A stretch of DNA of 64,000 nt from Erythrobasidium yunnanense. Lineage: Eukaryota; Basidiomycota; Cystobasidiomycetes; Erythrobasidiales; Erythrobasidiaceae. Every line of letters starts with the position of its first letter. The stretch's first letter is position 1. A program made the position numbers and the translations under genes. The DNA lies in NCBI GenBank assembly GCA_001600175.1, contig BCJC01000001.1:4883652-4947651 (forward strand). Reading direction: 5' to 3'. The notes below the pieces were generated by a model that saw nothing but the letters and a program-made list of their open reading frames with translations, was not told the origin of the DNA and did no database searches. Shown here one piece after another: positions 47,332-59,397 of this stretch.

Positions 47332-47792
47332 TAGACTTTCAGTCGGAGCAGTCGCAGCCAGATCCGTCTTTGCGAAAGTCTCAATTTTCAGCAGTTGTGG
47401 TTCTCGGTCTCAGTGGCTCGAAGGCAGTCGTGTAGTCACACAATGTCCTGCAATTTCCTCTTCTGCCCAAGGCTGAGCCAGCCGTCGTTCTTCTCCTTTC
47501 CCCTCTACCTTGGTCTTCCGTTTCCTTTCCTTGTCATTCATACCGGCTGACATCGATGCACCACGAGAATAAGGACCAAGTCAGCAGCAGAAGCCTAGCT
47601 GATTAGCAGTCGCAAACACCTCCGGCGGATGGTTCGTTGCCATCCCCAAACAGACCGGAGCTTTGGACATCGCACAAAGTTGGTCGGCGATAGGTCGAAG
47701 AGCCAAATTCAAGAGAGCTGTTTTCTCAGGCTATCCTCTCTCTCCTTTCCTTCGCATCACGAACTGCACCGTAATTGCAAGCTTCAGCCACG
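47332..47792. other. Spacer between vWA copies 1 and 2
   Basis: 461 bp without a gene: 3' flank of copy 1 and pyrimidine-rich leader of copy 2. Confidence 0.45.
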
Positions 47793-49192
47793 ATGGATCC
47801 AATCACTGCAACCTATGTAGTATACAGAGTCGTCAGCCACGTAAGGCAGCATGACAAGGACGACAAGCAGACCGACCAAATACAACAACTGCAACAACAA
47901 ATGCAGCAGATGCAGCAGGCAGGCTCGAACGTACCGCCGCAGGCCAAGCCCCAGCAGCAGCAGCAGGCCTCTACTCCGCAACAGCAGCCCTCTACTCCGC
48001 AACAGCAGCAGCAGCAGCTTGGAACCTCGCAGGGACATCGTCGCCCTATCAGACAGCTTCTGAGTAAAGTACAAGACTGGCGAACTCATCAACCTCAGCA
48101 GCAACAACAGACTCGCGGACAGGCGCCTCCGTCTCAAACTTCCGCTCGCGCAACAGAAGGACAGGATCCATTCTTGGCCCTCAAGGGCTACGATACTGTC
48201 TTCGTAGTCGATGACAGCGAGTCCATGGAAATGCACTGGAAAGCCGCAATGACTTCGCTGGAAGGTGTTGTTGAGAAAGCCGGTATGCCATCCTGCTCTT
48301 CCTCATCCCAGAGATTACAAAGCTGAAGTACTTCTTCCCGTTCCTTCAGTCCAATACGATACAGATGGTGCGCCTTGCGCTCGTATGTATCACCCGCGCG
48401 TATCTGACTACATGCTCGACAGGTATCGATATCTACTTCCTCAATTCGCCAGTCGTACTCAAGCACGTTCGCACCGCTCAAGAAGTACGCAGCTTGTTTA
48501 GCAAAGTTCAGCCTCGTCATTCGACCCCGATCGCTTCTGCTCTGAAGAGAGTGGTAGAGCCATACCTCGCAACTTTGGAGGCAAACCATAGAGCCAAAGA
48601 AACGGGGAGTCAGACGAGACACATCAAACCGATGTCCATCTTGGTCCTGACCGGTACGCTATTATACCCTACATCGGCTGCCTATGCAAGCCCTGATGGC
48701 TTGTGCTGTAGACGGTTCTCCAGACAGGACCGAAGAGCCAGAAGGGGTCATAGTCAACGCCGGCAAGCGCCTGGAAGCCATACGAGCCCCATCTGCGCAG
48801 CTAGGTTTCTCCTTTATACAGATTGGTCAAGATGAGGAGGTCCGTCAGTGTACTCTGGTATTCTTGCCTTGATTCTGACGCTCTTGACACTCGACAGGCA
48901 GAACGACAACTCTTCTATCTCGACAATCACCTCAACGCCGAGCACGGAATCAGGTGGGCATCCTTTGCAACTGTACAACGCTTTCGTCATTGAAGTTAAC
49001 GATTTGTTCCGTTCCAGGGATATGGTTGATACGATAGTTTACGAAGGAGACGTAAGCTGCGCCCGCTTGGTCTGTCTGGGTATTATTTTGCGAGGCTGAT
49101 TTCTCTTGTGCTCTATTAAGGGCGTGATGAGCTCCGACTACTTGCTCAAAGCACTGCTCGGCGGTATGCAGCAGTCGGTAGACGTGAGGTAG
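47793..49192 (+). CDS. von Willebrand factor A domain protein, tandem copy 2 (one intron fewer)
   Basis: 342 aa from seven exons (47793-48282, 48350-48367, 48423-48653, 48712-48839, 48898-48953, 49018-49051, 49121-49192). It has the same vWA core as copy 1 (GYDTVFVVDDSESM, STPIASALKRVVEPYLATLE, SILVLTDGSPDRTEEPEG), a longer Gln repeat region encoded by CAG/CAA runs, and a coil start TYVVYRVVSHVRQHDK. Exons 4 and 5 of the other copies are fused here (GVIVNAGKRLEAI contiguous), a precise intron loss. The last intron (49052-49120) ends in TTAAG, an AAG acceptor; the following GVMSSDYLLKALLGG is conserved, so the junction is well supported. Confidence 0.87.
47880..48025 (+). repeat. CAG/CAA trinucleotide-rich tract (poly-Gln)
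   Basis: Imperfect CAG/CAA repeats inside exon 1 of vWA copy 2, encoding runs such as QQLQQQMQQMQQ, QQQQ and QQQQQ. Shorter, related tracts occur in copy 1 (about 46080-46215) and vWA copy 3. Replication slippage would make the length variable among strains. Confidence 0.7.
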
Positions 49193-49539
49193 ACGTTCGC
49201 TATGGTCAATCGCAAGTCACCAGTCGCAGGCATTCTCTCTCGATCAGACCGTTGTGCTTCTCCATCTGGGTGCTAGTAATGCAGTCGGCTACCTGCTATT
49301 CATCCTACAATGGCCTGCTTCCTCTTCCCTTGAGCATGCACGTGACTTTCTTGCTTCTTCAAAGCTGAGACATCGTCATCCAGCAAGTTCCTGTCTCTTT
49401 ACTTCTGAGCAGTGTCGCAGCGTCAGTAGATCAAGGAAGACCAGTGAAACTGCACAGCCTCGAAACTTGCTTCGCCGTATTCCAAGCATCCCAACTTCAC
49501 TGCCTCTTTCCTTTCCACCATCCAACTCGAAACGAAACG
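49193..49539. other. Spacer between vWA copies 2 and 3
   Basis: 347 bp, no gene. The frame of copy 3 stays open upstream to 49444, but this stretch is leader-like. Confidence 0.4.
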
Positions 49540-50879
49540 ATGAAGAAAGCGCTGAGCAAGTTGACCGGCAAGAGCAATGACAACAGTTCCAGCAACACGC
49601 AGAGCAGCGGGCCATACCGTCAACCAGCACCATCATCGACCCAGGGTTATGCCCCGCCTTTAGGTCCACCACCAATGCAGCAGTCACAACAGCCATATCA
49701 AGTTCCGAATAACCAGTATCAGACATATGCACAACCTCCGGGACCACCGCCTCAACAGCAATCGTACCAAGCTCCAGCTCAAGCGGCAAGACCACCTGGC
49801 CGCGAAGACCCGTTCGCTGCTCTGAGACGATACGACACAGTATTCGTAGTAGACGACAGTGAATCGATGGAGATGTTCTGGGATGAAGTCATGGCTTCGC
49901 TTCAGGGAGTCGTAGAGAAAGCCGGTATGCTTGGCCCGGCTTCGTACAGGCTGTCAAGCATCTCAGACTGATGGTTTCTCGTATGTTTCAGTGCAATACG
50001 ATGAAGATGGTGTGTCTGTTCACTGTTCTCTAGACATATGTGCGGCTGACGTTTGGGCTTGGCAGGCATCGACATCTACTTCTTCAACTCGACCGTGGTC
50101 GTACAGAACTTGCGTACAGCACAAGAAGTCCGTAGTCTCTTCAGAAGGGTAGATCCTCGCCGTTCGACGCCTACAGCCCGTGCTCTGAAGAGAGTAGTGG
50201 AGCCCTACCTTGCGAGCCTCGAAGCGAACCATAGAGCGAAGGAGACGGGCGGTCAGACAAAGCAGATCAAGCCTATGTCCATTATAGTGCTTACAGGTAT
50301 GCTGCCTAGCCCAAGTACATGTGCTCATTGACTGAGGCGCTCCACTGCAGATGGAGCTCCAGACAGAAACGAAGAACCTGAGGGTGTTATAGTTGTAAGC
50401 TATTCCTTAACCTTCTGTCAGGTCTCTTTACTACCTGCTAATGCCTGTCTTCGTAGGACGCTGGAAAGCGGCTCGAAGCTATACGCGCTCCTGCTTCTCA
50501 GCTTGGATTCTCGTTTGTGCAGATTGGTCAGGATGAGGAGGTTGGTCGCATATACTATCTCCTTCTCCTCGTTCTTGGCTGACTCTCCGTCTGCTCAGGC
50601 CGAACAAGCGCTCACATACTTGGACGATCACCTCAAGACCGAATACGGAATAAGGTAATTCTGCTCTTTGTAGCTTTCGTCGTTCAGAATCTTACACGTT
50701 TGAGTTTTCAGAGATATGGTCGACACAACGCTCTTCCCATCGAATGTGAGCTTCTCTCGATGCCTCGTTTGCAAGTCGACTTGCGAGCTGACTGTCCATC
50801 TGTGTAGGGCGTTATCAATTCCGAGTACTTGTTGAAGGCATTACTAGGAGGAATGAATAGATCCATTGATAAGAAATAG
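49540..50879 (+). CDS. von Willebrand factor A domain protein, tandem copy 3
   Basis: 307 aa from eight exons (49540-49924, 49992-50009, 50066-50296, 50351-50394, 50457-50540, 50599-50654, 50712-50745, 50808-50879). It lacks the hydrophobic/coil start of copies 1 and 2 and begins MKKALSKLTGK, equivalent to KALLSKLSG inside copy 1. The vWA core is RYDTVFVVDDSESMEMFWDE, then STPTARALKRVVEPYLASLE-type helix (with RRSTPTARAL) and IVLTDGAPDRNEEPEG. The late FEGD motif of the siblings is FPSN here. Intron positions equal those of copy 1. The shorter N-terminus suggests a cytosolic form if the siblings are membrane-associated; that is inference. Confidence 0.87.
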
Positions 50880-51346
50880 AATAGTCTTGCTTTGTTATCA
50901 GTTGTAGCCAGACATGTCTCGGTGATCAGTGGCCTTGTTCCTTGTACGATCAGTTGTATGTGTTGCTTGCTCTCATTGTACTGGAGGTTGTAGTGTACTT
51001 GTAGTACAGTGTAATACAATGTCTTCCTTGCTGCTCTGTGCCCTTGCCAGCTGTCCTGCCATCGCTTCTCTCTCTGACGTCTTGGCCTCTCTCTCTGTTT
51101 TGAAATTAGCCGCGCGGCTCTCTCTCCCTCTCTCAGTCTCGACTCACCCTGGCAGCACACCATCACTGCTGTCTACCCATCCACTCATTCACCAAGCAGC
51201 ACACTCCTTCACCCTAGTGGCATTCCAGTCTACCTGCCCCATTCTGGAAATGCAAGGAGCCCAAAGCAGCAGCAGCAGTGATTAGTAGAGAGGCAGAAGC
51301 GTAAAGGGAAGGGGGAGGGAACAGCAGAATCACCTAAAGTTACAAT
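50880..51346. other. Intergenic, with pyrimidine tracts before the CSC1 gene
   Basis: 467 bp. Contains CT-rich runs (about 51065-51145, repeated CTCTCTCT) followed by a purine-rich stretch near 51290-51320 just upstream of the CSC1 start. Likely promoter and 5' UTR. No coding frame accepted. Confidence 0.45.
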
Positions 51347-54300
51347 ATGGCCACACTAGCAGAGCAGAAATACTCGACAGAGTACACAGGTGCGCCTACT
51401 TTACAGCCAAGTCTAGTGAGCGCGAGAGAGAGCTGAGGCCAAATTCGACAGGTCTGATATCGACTGCATCACTATGTCTGGGATTCATCACAATCATGAC
51501 TGTAGCATTCGAAACATTCACACGACTCCCACGCAACTTGTCGCGCAAGAAGAGGCCAGGACGCGAGAACGAGCCCCCTTCAATCGAAGACTACACCATG
51601 GCATACTTGTATCGCCCTAGAGCTTTCTTGGGGAAGAACAGAGGACCTCAAATACCAAAGTGGCCGTTTCTCTGGTTGGGCCAAGTTGCAAAACTAAACC
51701 AGAGGTGGTATTTACGTAACTCTGGGCTGGATAGTGCTGTCTATGTCAGATTCGTTACAGCATGCTGGTTCTTCATGCTCTCTCAACTCATCACAACAGT
51801 GGTAATCCTACTGCCTCTGCACATTCACTACGCACCAGACAATGTGCTGCCGTCATCCATCTCGCAAGCTTCAGTCAGTTCACTCATCACATCAACCACA
51901 GGAGGGCGCAACTATCTCTGGGTGCATTCAGTCATATTGTGGTGGCAGAGCATATGCTGGGTTGTCGTGGTCATCTATGTCGGATGGGGAAATATCTGCA
52001 TGCGAAGGGAACAAATATTGGAGCCATTGAGAGACGCAAAGGATGCAGACAGGGACGAGGAAGGAGGTAGCAGAGATCCAGTCGAAGGTCTGCCTCCAGG
52101 GATCGACCATCGGGGATGGCGGTTCAGGACTTGCAAAGTCTCGAATATACCACAGCATATGCGCAACGAGAAAGCACTCACCAATTACTTCGACTCGTGC
52201 CTCTCTTTCATCAAGATCAATCCATCCGCCAAATTCTACGAGCCAGCAATCCCAGTCTCGAATCCGACGACAACAGCCAACTCGCCTACTATCGGACATG
52301 CTGGAGAAGGTCAAGAAGTCACAGCACCCGCTCGACCGGAATCAAGCGTAGTCCACGTCGTCATCGTGCGCAAGCTGGACGAATTGCACGAATTGGTAGA
52401 TAAGCGCAAGGAGGTCCTGCACGAACTGGAAGCAGCACACGTCGTGCTAGCGCGTCAAGTCATGTCTGCCGTAGCTGCTCATATCCGGCTCAAGGCGAAG
52501 CAGCTTACTCTAAAAGAACGCATCATGCGAGTAGAGGAAAAGGACAGCTCCGAAGACTTGGATATAGTGGTCGAAGCGCTAGGTCCTTTCTTACAGGTCG
52601 ACAGCACAGAAGCCAAGATCTGGAATAGCTCCAACCCTGAGAAACGGACGCCTCTGCCTAATCGGACTATCTGGGAAGCACTGGCAGATCTGCCGCCTCA
52701 GCTTCTAAATCCATATCAGCCAACGACAAAGCTCAAGGTGTTCAGAGGGCAGCTTGCGCCGTCCATCGACTATTTCCTCACCAAGCTCAACCTGCTGACA
52801 GTGAGCTAGCTTACCTGAGCAATAGATCTCTAGCCGATATGCTAATTCTGCGCTTCAGTCCCTCATTGACGATCTCAGATCAAGACCAGATACATATGCA
52901 GCATGCGATACCGCCTTTGTCACCTTCAAGAAAGCCAGCGATGCTCGCTTGGCCAAGCGCGAGCTCAGCTGGATCAGAGCCCGCGGTCTAACCTGCCGTG
53001 TCCGCATGGCTCCCGACGCACGAGATCTAGACTGGAACAAGCTCGTCCAGTCCAACTTCCGAGGAGACGTCCTGAGAGGCTTTATCGTGCATGCTCTAGT
53101 ATGGGCAGCAACTATCGTCTGGATTCTTCCGATGGGAGCTCTGGTCGGTCTTGTGTCTATCGACAATCTATCAACTCGGATTCCTCAGCTCGCAAGATGG
53201 CTCAACAACCATGCAAAAGCAAAGTCCTTGATGTCTTCTCTGGCGCCGACCATTATCGTCACTATCGTCAATATGCTCGTACCGACTATCATGATCCAAG
53301 TCAGTGGGCGTGGACAGACGTTCGTCACCCTGTCCAAGCTGCATCATGCTACGTGGTGTCGTTACTGGAAGTGGGTCATCATCAATGTCGGTTAGTAGTT
53401 TCGCTTCTTCAAAGGTTATAATCATTACTGACTACGTATATTTGTTACAGTCATTGCCTTCTGTGCCGGTACTGCTCTCTTCACCAGTCTGCTCGGCATC
53501 TTCACAGGAGAAAGCCTCAATGACACGGCCAGTAATCCGCTCAATGTCATTGCATCGTCATTCTCGAACGGTGCAGTTTTCTTCGTATCGTACTCTATCC
53601 TTATCATCGGAACACAATGTAAGCCCTTATCTCTGAGGTTGGCGGCCTCGCTGACGCAAGAACAGGTTTCTTCGAGCTGGCGCAATTTATGGTACATCAT
53701 TGTTGATCAACACACTGTTGACATTTGACTAAAGCCAAGCTTTTTGCAGATACCGTGGTTCCTGTTCTTAGGTGCACGCAAAGCCGTCTCACCGCGACAA
53801 CGCCTCGCAAAGACGGAGCCAAGACGCTTCTTTTCGTATACCGTCTCGGCAAATCACACTCTTGTGATCTCGATCATATTGGTCTTCTCCCGGCTCAATC
53901 CGCTGCCTATATGTGTAAGCCAGGCCTACTGCTCGAAATGCAGCTTAGGCGCTGACTTCTCTACTACAGTTTGTATTCGTCTACTTCACCTTCGCATTCT
54001 TTATCTTCAAGGATCATGTATGCTTATTACGCCTAACTTGTCACGATCAATACTAACGCGCTTACAGTTCGCCCGCTTGTACTGGCGCGTATATTACGAA
54101 CAGAATGGAAGGTCAGGAAATTGTAGTACTCGATGTGTGACTTTAGCTGAAACTTCCCGCAGACTATTTTATACAAGAATAATGCGCTTCAGTCTCGACG
54201 CCCTCGTGCTCGGTCAAGTGGTCACCATGGCTCTGTTTTTCGTCTTGAAGGACACCAAGAATGGTGGTGCATGCGCTGTAAGCTCACCCGCCGAGGCCTG

Positions 54301-55931
54301 GAGACGCGTGCTGACGGAGACCTTGTGCAGGCTCTAATACCCCTGACGGTCATCACCAAGCTCGTACTGACCCGGTGGTACGACACGCACATGAATGCAG
54401 CAGATTCTGCCTTTGCCGATGTCGTAACGGGTCAAAAGTCCATTCCGCAGCAGCAAGCCAGTCGAAGGACCTCGCCGGTGGGCGAAGACGGCCCAGAAGC
54501 AAATAAGCCTCTGAATCGTCGAAGCGTCAACAAGCGGTTGGGTGGTCTGGCTCTACCTGACCTATCTATTATGGACACGCTTAAACTTCCCCTTCACGCT
54601 CGCAAGAACCTGAAAACAGACAAAGGTCCTCAAGGAGCCATCGTTCGATTGGCCAAGCGGCTACACCACTCAGGCGCATATACAGAGATCAGAGATTCCA
54701 ATGCTGGTCGGGCAGAGTCCAATGTCGAAGCCGCAAAGGATCTATCAGCACCCAGCGCTGAGAAGACACTGCAAGCTCTCGAAAATCCGGAAGGACGGCC
54801 TCGAGCGCTTTCAAACTTGTCGACGCTGCCGCCTCGCGCAACAACAGATCTAGTCGTACCCCACCCCAGGTTGCAGCGGGACGATAGACCCGATTTTTCG
54901 GCGCCGTATATCGATCCATACATCGTACAGGAGGTGGAACGGCATCTTTGGCTTCCCAGAGACCCACTTTATGCAATTGATTTGGATGATACAATAGGTA
55001 TGCAGCGTCGAAGTATTCTTCATGCGGGATTAGCTGATCATCTGTTCTCCCTTCAGATTGGTACGGAAGAGCGCTAGTATCGTCAGAAGGCGGCGATGGG
55101 CAGATAGGTGCTTGGAATCCGATTGAAGAAGAGGCGATAGATGAAGAAGATCCCGATGTTCAAGAAATCATCATCGGTGCAGGAGAGCGAACCTTAGCGA
55201 CCAGTCCTGTTCCCATCTCGACCCCGCCAGGCCTTGGATCAGCTCCTCTTCGATCATCTGCATCGACAGTCTTCTTGTCTAGCCCGCGCAAGCCTTCGCG
55301 ACCATCTGGCAATGAACGTATCCGTTTGGCCAACGATGTTTCAAATCGACAACCGTCAGGATCGCTATCCTCTAATCCTCTATCTCTGATTCTCTCCCGA
55401 ACACCGAGCGGATTCTCTGCTACCAGCCCGCACGAGCCTTCTTCAGCCAATGTGCATGCAGCCACACTACCGACATCTGCTACTCTTCTGGACGCAGAAG
55501 AAGGACCTGCCCGCTTCCAGCGCTCCGCTAGTGTTGGCAATGTGCTGAGCCCAGAAGTTCCCAACATCCTGGCTCCACGTGTAACATACGGTGAACTTCC
55601 GCCGCTCAATCTCCGAAGAGCCCATTCCGAAATACTGGACCCCATCGACAGAGATCCGCTCCCAAGACGCGATACGTTGGGTCTACCCGTTCCGAACACT
55701 GCGCCTGTGACTACGACTCGTGGACGCAGCCAAAGCGCAGTCTCAAGGAACTCTGGAGCATCCGGTGTCATCTCACAGAGTAGAGCTCTAGCGCACGAGG
55801 TACTGCAAGAAGAGCGCACGCAAGCGATAGAGCGCAGAAAGGCAGAGGATAAGAAGATGATGCAAAAGTTCGCCAATTCGCGAAAGGCTTGGAGGAACTG
55901 GTTCATGAAGGCACCCGACAATGAAGACTAA
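51347..55931 (+). CDS. CSC1/OSCA/TMEM63-family cation channel
   Basis: 1343 aa from eleven exons (51347-51389, 51452-52800, 52859-53390, 53451-53618, 53666-53691, 53750-53914, 53970-54017, 54068-54111, 54163-54277, 54331-54997, 55057-55931). Order follows the family: one N-terminal TM (LISTASLCLGFITIMTVAF), two more TMs around residues 90-180, a large cytosolic domain (RGWRFRTCKVSNIPQHMRNE, CDTAFVTFKKASDA), then a multi-TM core (LRGFIVHALVWAATIVWILP, IIVTIVNMLVPTIMIQVSG, WVIINVVIAFCAGTALF, HTLVISIILVFSRLNPLPIC, FVYFTFAFFIFKDHFARLYW). A very long cytosolic tail (about 500 aa, Ser/Pro/Arg) follows, longer than in plant OSCA. Family members are mechanically or osmotically gated calcium-permeable channels. 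Converges with Swd1, 99 bp between stops. Confidence 0.93.
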
Positions 55932-56030
55932 TGCATAGATGTACCAGCAGTTCAGTGTGAAGTAAACTAGGTAGTATTGCATTGCTCTGCATTCTGCAGC
56001 AGTCCGCTCTTATCGTTGTACGATAACCGT

Positions 56031-57744
56031 TTACGCAGAAAAGCCGTTGTGTGATGTGTACTCCACCTCGTAATCTTGTAAATCTATGTCTAAAGGTGGT
56101 GCGAAATCTTCCTGATCATCCTCGTCCGGCTCGGCGTCTGCCCAGGCATCGCTGCTGGCCAAGTACGTCTGTAACTCGATATAACCTGGTTGACCAGCAT
56201 GTATGAGTTCAGTGGGCACAGTAGGCAGACCTTCAGCGCCTAACACGTCCACCAGAACATCTTGTATAGACAGCTTGCGCCGTTCGGCCTCTTCTTCATC
56301 TTCGACATCAAACTCATCCTCGTGCTCTTGGTATTCCAGGTTCTCCTCGAGTTCTTCGAAGCCTGCTGCGTATGCCGAATAGCGTTCGATGACGTTTGTT
56401 ACCCAAATATGCAAAAGACCTTGATCCGAAGCGGTAACGAGGATGGGTCGGATGGGATGCCACTGCATGAATGGTCAGGGTTGTGGTGTCGAATAAGATA
56501 TGTGAACTTACATCTAAGTCGTCTAAGCAATCCTTCGGACCTTCCAAGATCTTCGACAGACTGCCGTTTGCTCTGTCCCATACGTAGACTTGCTGAGCTG
56601 CCTTGTGTCCGGCACCTCCAACAATGTAGTCTCCGTCATTTGTGAAACCTATTGCATTCCACGGAGTCTTATTGACCAGATCTTGGAAACGATGGCGGAG
56701 AGTGAAGAATGCTGGCAGCTGGGAGGTGGATGCTTCGAATGGATGATTACCAGCAAGGCCCATGAAAGCCTCCGCGCATGAAGGGACAGCCGTAGCGTAA
56801 AACGCGAGTTCAAGGATATCGTAGACGCGTATTGAGCGATCGTTCGCGTTGACCACTAAGGAAGCGCCAGTTCTGTCGAATTCGATGTCTTTGATGCTTG
56901 CAGGTGAAGAGACGCTCTCTGAGTGAACGACCTGCTTTGTCTGGGTGTCGAAGACATGGATCCAGCCTTGAGTGGTACCGACATATACTAGATCTCCTCG
57001 TGGTGTAAAGCGGCCGACCGTAGCATAGTCTCTGCAGCGGAACAGGGGCGTGAGATCCCGTGGATAATGTTGCTGAGCATCAATACGCCTACTTGCGTTT
57101 CTTCGAGCTAGAGGATGCAGCGACTCCTTTACCCTTCTTCTGCTTCTTTGCCTTTTTGCGCGCAGTCTCCTCGTCTTCCAGCTCCTCCGATGTCTTCTGT
57201 AGAAGCTCTTCCTCTACAACCTGAGCATATTGTGCTACATCAAGAGTCCATCGTCCTTCCGTTTCGTCTCGAAGGTCAACCAGTACAGCTTCATTCTGCA
57301 GGATTGCTAATACCAGCTTCGAGTTTCGTGGATGCAGTGAAGCAGAGAGTACAGGAGCATCGAAGCGAATGCAGTTGCGTCGGTCTCCAGTGAGGATGTC
57401 CCAGATGATGATGTTCCAGTCGCGAGACGAGCTCAGAAGATAGCGAGAGTTTCGAGACCAGCTGCAGGACAATCAGCTGTTTCGCATAGAACGGTATAAG
57501 GTGGTATAGCATACCAGACGCTAGTCACTGCTTTGACATGGCCTTCTAGAACGCGCACATAAGCTCGCGTCTCGAGGTCGAGGACGCTGACACCGCCGTC
57601 ATTTCTCCCTACTGCGACAAGGTTGCCCGCAAACCGACTGGAACCCTTCCCATTGAAGCTGACACACTGAGCACACGCATCAATGGCGGTATCGACGCGC
57701 TCCGGGAAATTCTGCGCAAATGGGTTGATGAGCTGAAGGTTCAT
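56031..57744 (-). CDS. SWD1: COMPASS subunit Swd1 / RbBP5 homologue
   Basis: 519 aa; exons 57744-57515, 57461-57125, 57072-56512 and 56462-56031. Starts MNLQLINPFAQNFPERVDTA as in RbBP5; WD repeats: LVAVGRNDGGVSVLDLETRA, SRDWNIIIWDILTGD, GDLVYVGTTQGWIHVFDTQT, NDRSIRVYDIL, FQDLVNKTPWNAIGFTNDGD, AAQQVYVWDRANGSLSKILE, HPIRPILVTASDQGLLHIWV. The acidic C-terminal hinge (FEELEENLEYQEHEDEFDVE) matches the region of RbBP5 that contacts Ash2L and Set1/MLL. It scaffolds H3K4 methylation. The second intron (57124-57073) uses an odd GTCGCT donor; it is required to pass from the Lys-rich loop (KKQKKGKG) into the next repeat. Confidence 0.92.
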
Positions 57745-58131
57745 GTCAAGCCGTGACAGATCATCTGGCAAAGCTTCTTGAAGACAATCGTATTTACATT
57801 CCATGTATCCATGCTATTCAATCATATACATTGCAAAGCTTCCTCCATAGCGAAGCAACTCAAGACGCAATCATGGTCTGCCAGCTTGAAGCCGAAAGTC
57901 TGGAACGTAGCTTGCTGTCGAAAGCTCAAAGATCTAGCCTGCTATACGCAACTTTGTCATGTGTATAGACTAACGATCTTTCACTGATCGCTCGATTCCT
58001 ACCTTACATGAAGCTACCTCTTCAATGCGCTAAACCGAGGTAGTGGGTCGACAGTAAATCATCAGAGTGGAGAGGATTGAAAGATGAATAAACGGAGGCG
58101 CTCGGTAAGTACATGACGAGGCCATCTCGCA
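57745..58131. other. Intergenic, no gene seen
   Basis: 387 bp; promoter of Swd1 and 3' flank of the J-protein gene. Confidence 0.45.
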
Positions 58132-59397
58132 TCACCATCCCGAGTTCCTAGCAACGGTCTGATTGCCTTGTCCCCACAGAGTAGTTTGTCTGCCAGCAGC
58201 ACCCGTTTGTGGTTGATCCCATGAGATGCTCTGCACAGGAGAGCCATATGCTTGGTCGAATGTCAAGCTCGGGCCTTTCTGCATGCCAGCAAACAGGGAT
58301 CCTTGGCCCATGCTGCCATTATCGCTAAGAGACTGTCGACGCGGTCTGGCAGGTCCTTGCATCCCCATTGATCCTTGTCCTTGCAGCGCGGCCATTGGAC
58401 CACCCATCATCATGGCTGCCATAGGATTTCCAAACGAGCTTCCTCCAAAGAAGGAGTCCATCATGCTCATTGAGCCAGAGCTGAAAGATCCACTAAAGGA
58501 ATGCGATTCAAATGTCATACCACCGCCTTTATGGACTTTGACGCTCCTCGAAGACTGGTTCACATTGAGGTGTCCATGGCGATTGACGTGCATAGATTGA
58601 TGATTCTTTTCCATCTTCCAGTGCTTCTTTTTTTCCTTCACCTGCGAAGTACTAGCAGGCCTATCATTGAGACCTCCGCCTCTACTGAAGAATGGGTGAC
58701 TAAGAAAATCTTCCACGCCTCCCTGCCTATCTGCTTCTTTGCCGCTTTGATTTGTTGTGTCCTGCCTGACATTCACATCGGGGAAGATGCGAGTAAAGAG
58801 GAAGAAGGGATCGATGCCTCGCAGATCGTCTGCTGATCTTGCAGAGGCTGATGAAGTTGGGACATCTTCCGGAACAAAGGTTGATCTGAAGGAAGGACTC
58901 TTTGGTGGTCGTGAAGAGCGTCCTTCTCTATTTCGGCGTCGCTGACGTCTCATCTCATCATACTCCCTTCGTCGTTTGGCTGGAAGCATCTAGGGTCAGC
59001 TGACCCGCTGCTGGCAGTTTCAGACATGCTTACCATCGCCGAGCAATGCAAAAGCTTCTCCTATCTTCTTGAAGCGGCGTTCTGCCTCTGCTCTACGTTC
59101 ATCACTCTTCCCTACAAGACGATCCGGATGGTACTCCAAAGCACCTTTCCTGTAGGCGGCTTTGATCTCCTCTTGGCTGGCATCTTCGTCGACACCCAAG
59201 ACTTCGTATGCTGTCTTTGGCTCGCGAGTCCAACCTTCGTCGTCCTCGTCACCTGGAATTGGTCTTGCAGGGCGAGGTGCTGCGTTGCCCGGAGGTCCAG
59301 GCAGAGCAAGACGTTCTCGTCCATCAGTCAATGCCAGCATCGGACTTCTTGCTGACTCGTAAGCATTGTACGGATCATCCTCTGACCAGCCGAGCAT
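58132..59397 (-). CDS. J-domain (DnaJ/Hsp40) co-chaperone, type C
   Basis: 403 aa; exons 59397-59034 and 58979-58132. J domain at about residues 60-130: [20 protein letters not shown], then HPD in [10 protein letters not shown], and [20 protein letters not shown]. No Gly/Phe-zinc-finger pair, so a class C J-protein stimulating an Hsp70. The C-terminus is Ser/Met/Gly-rich with many aromatic residues ([20 protein letters not shown]), and a [10 protein letters not shown] motif. An acidic, Pro-rich segment precedes the J domain. The acceptor at 58980 was chosen (rather than the TAG 15 nt earlier) because it yields D-AKRRREYD in helix IV. Confidence 0.87.

Noticed and set aside
57098-57124. 25-nt intron in Swd1
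   Set aside because: It keeps frame but is below plausible spliceosomal length. A 52-nt intron with a GTC donor also fits and resembles others in the window.
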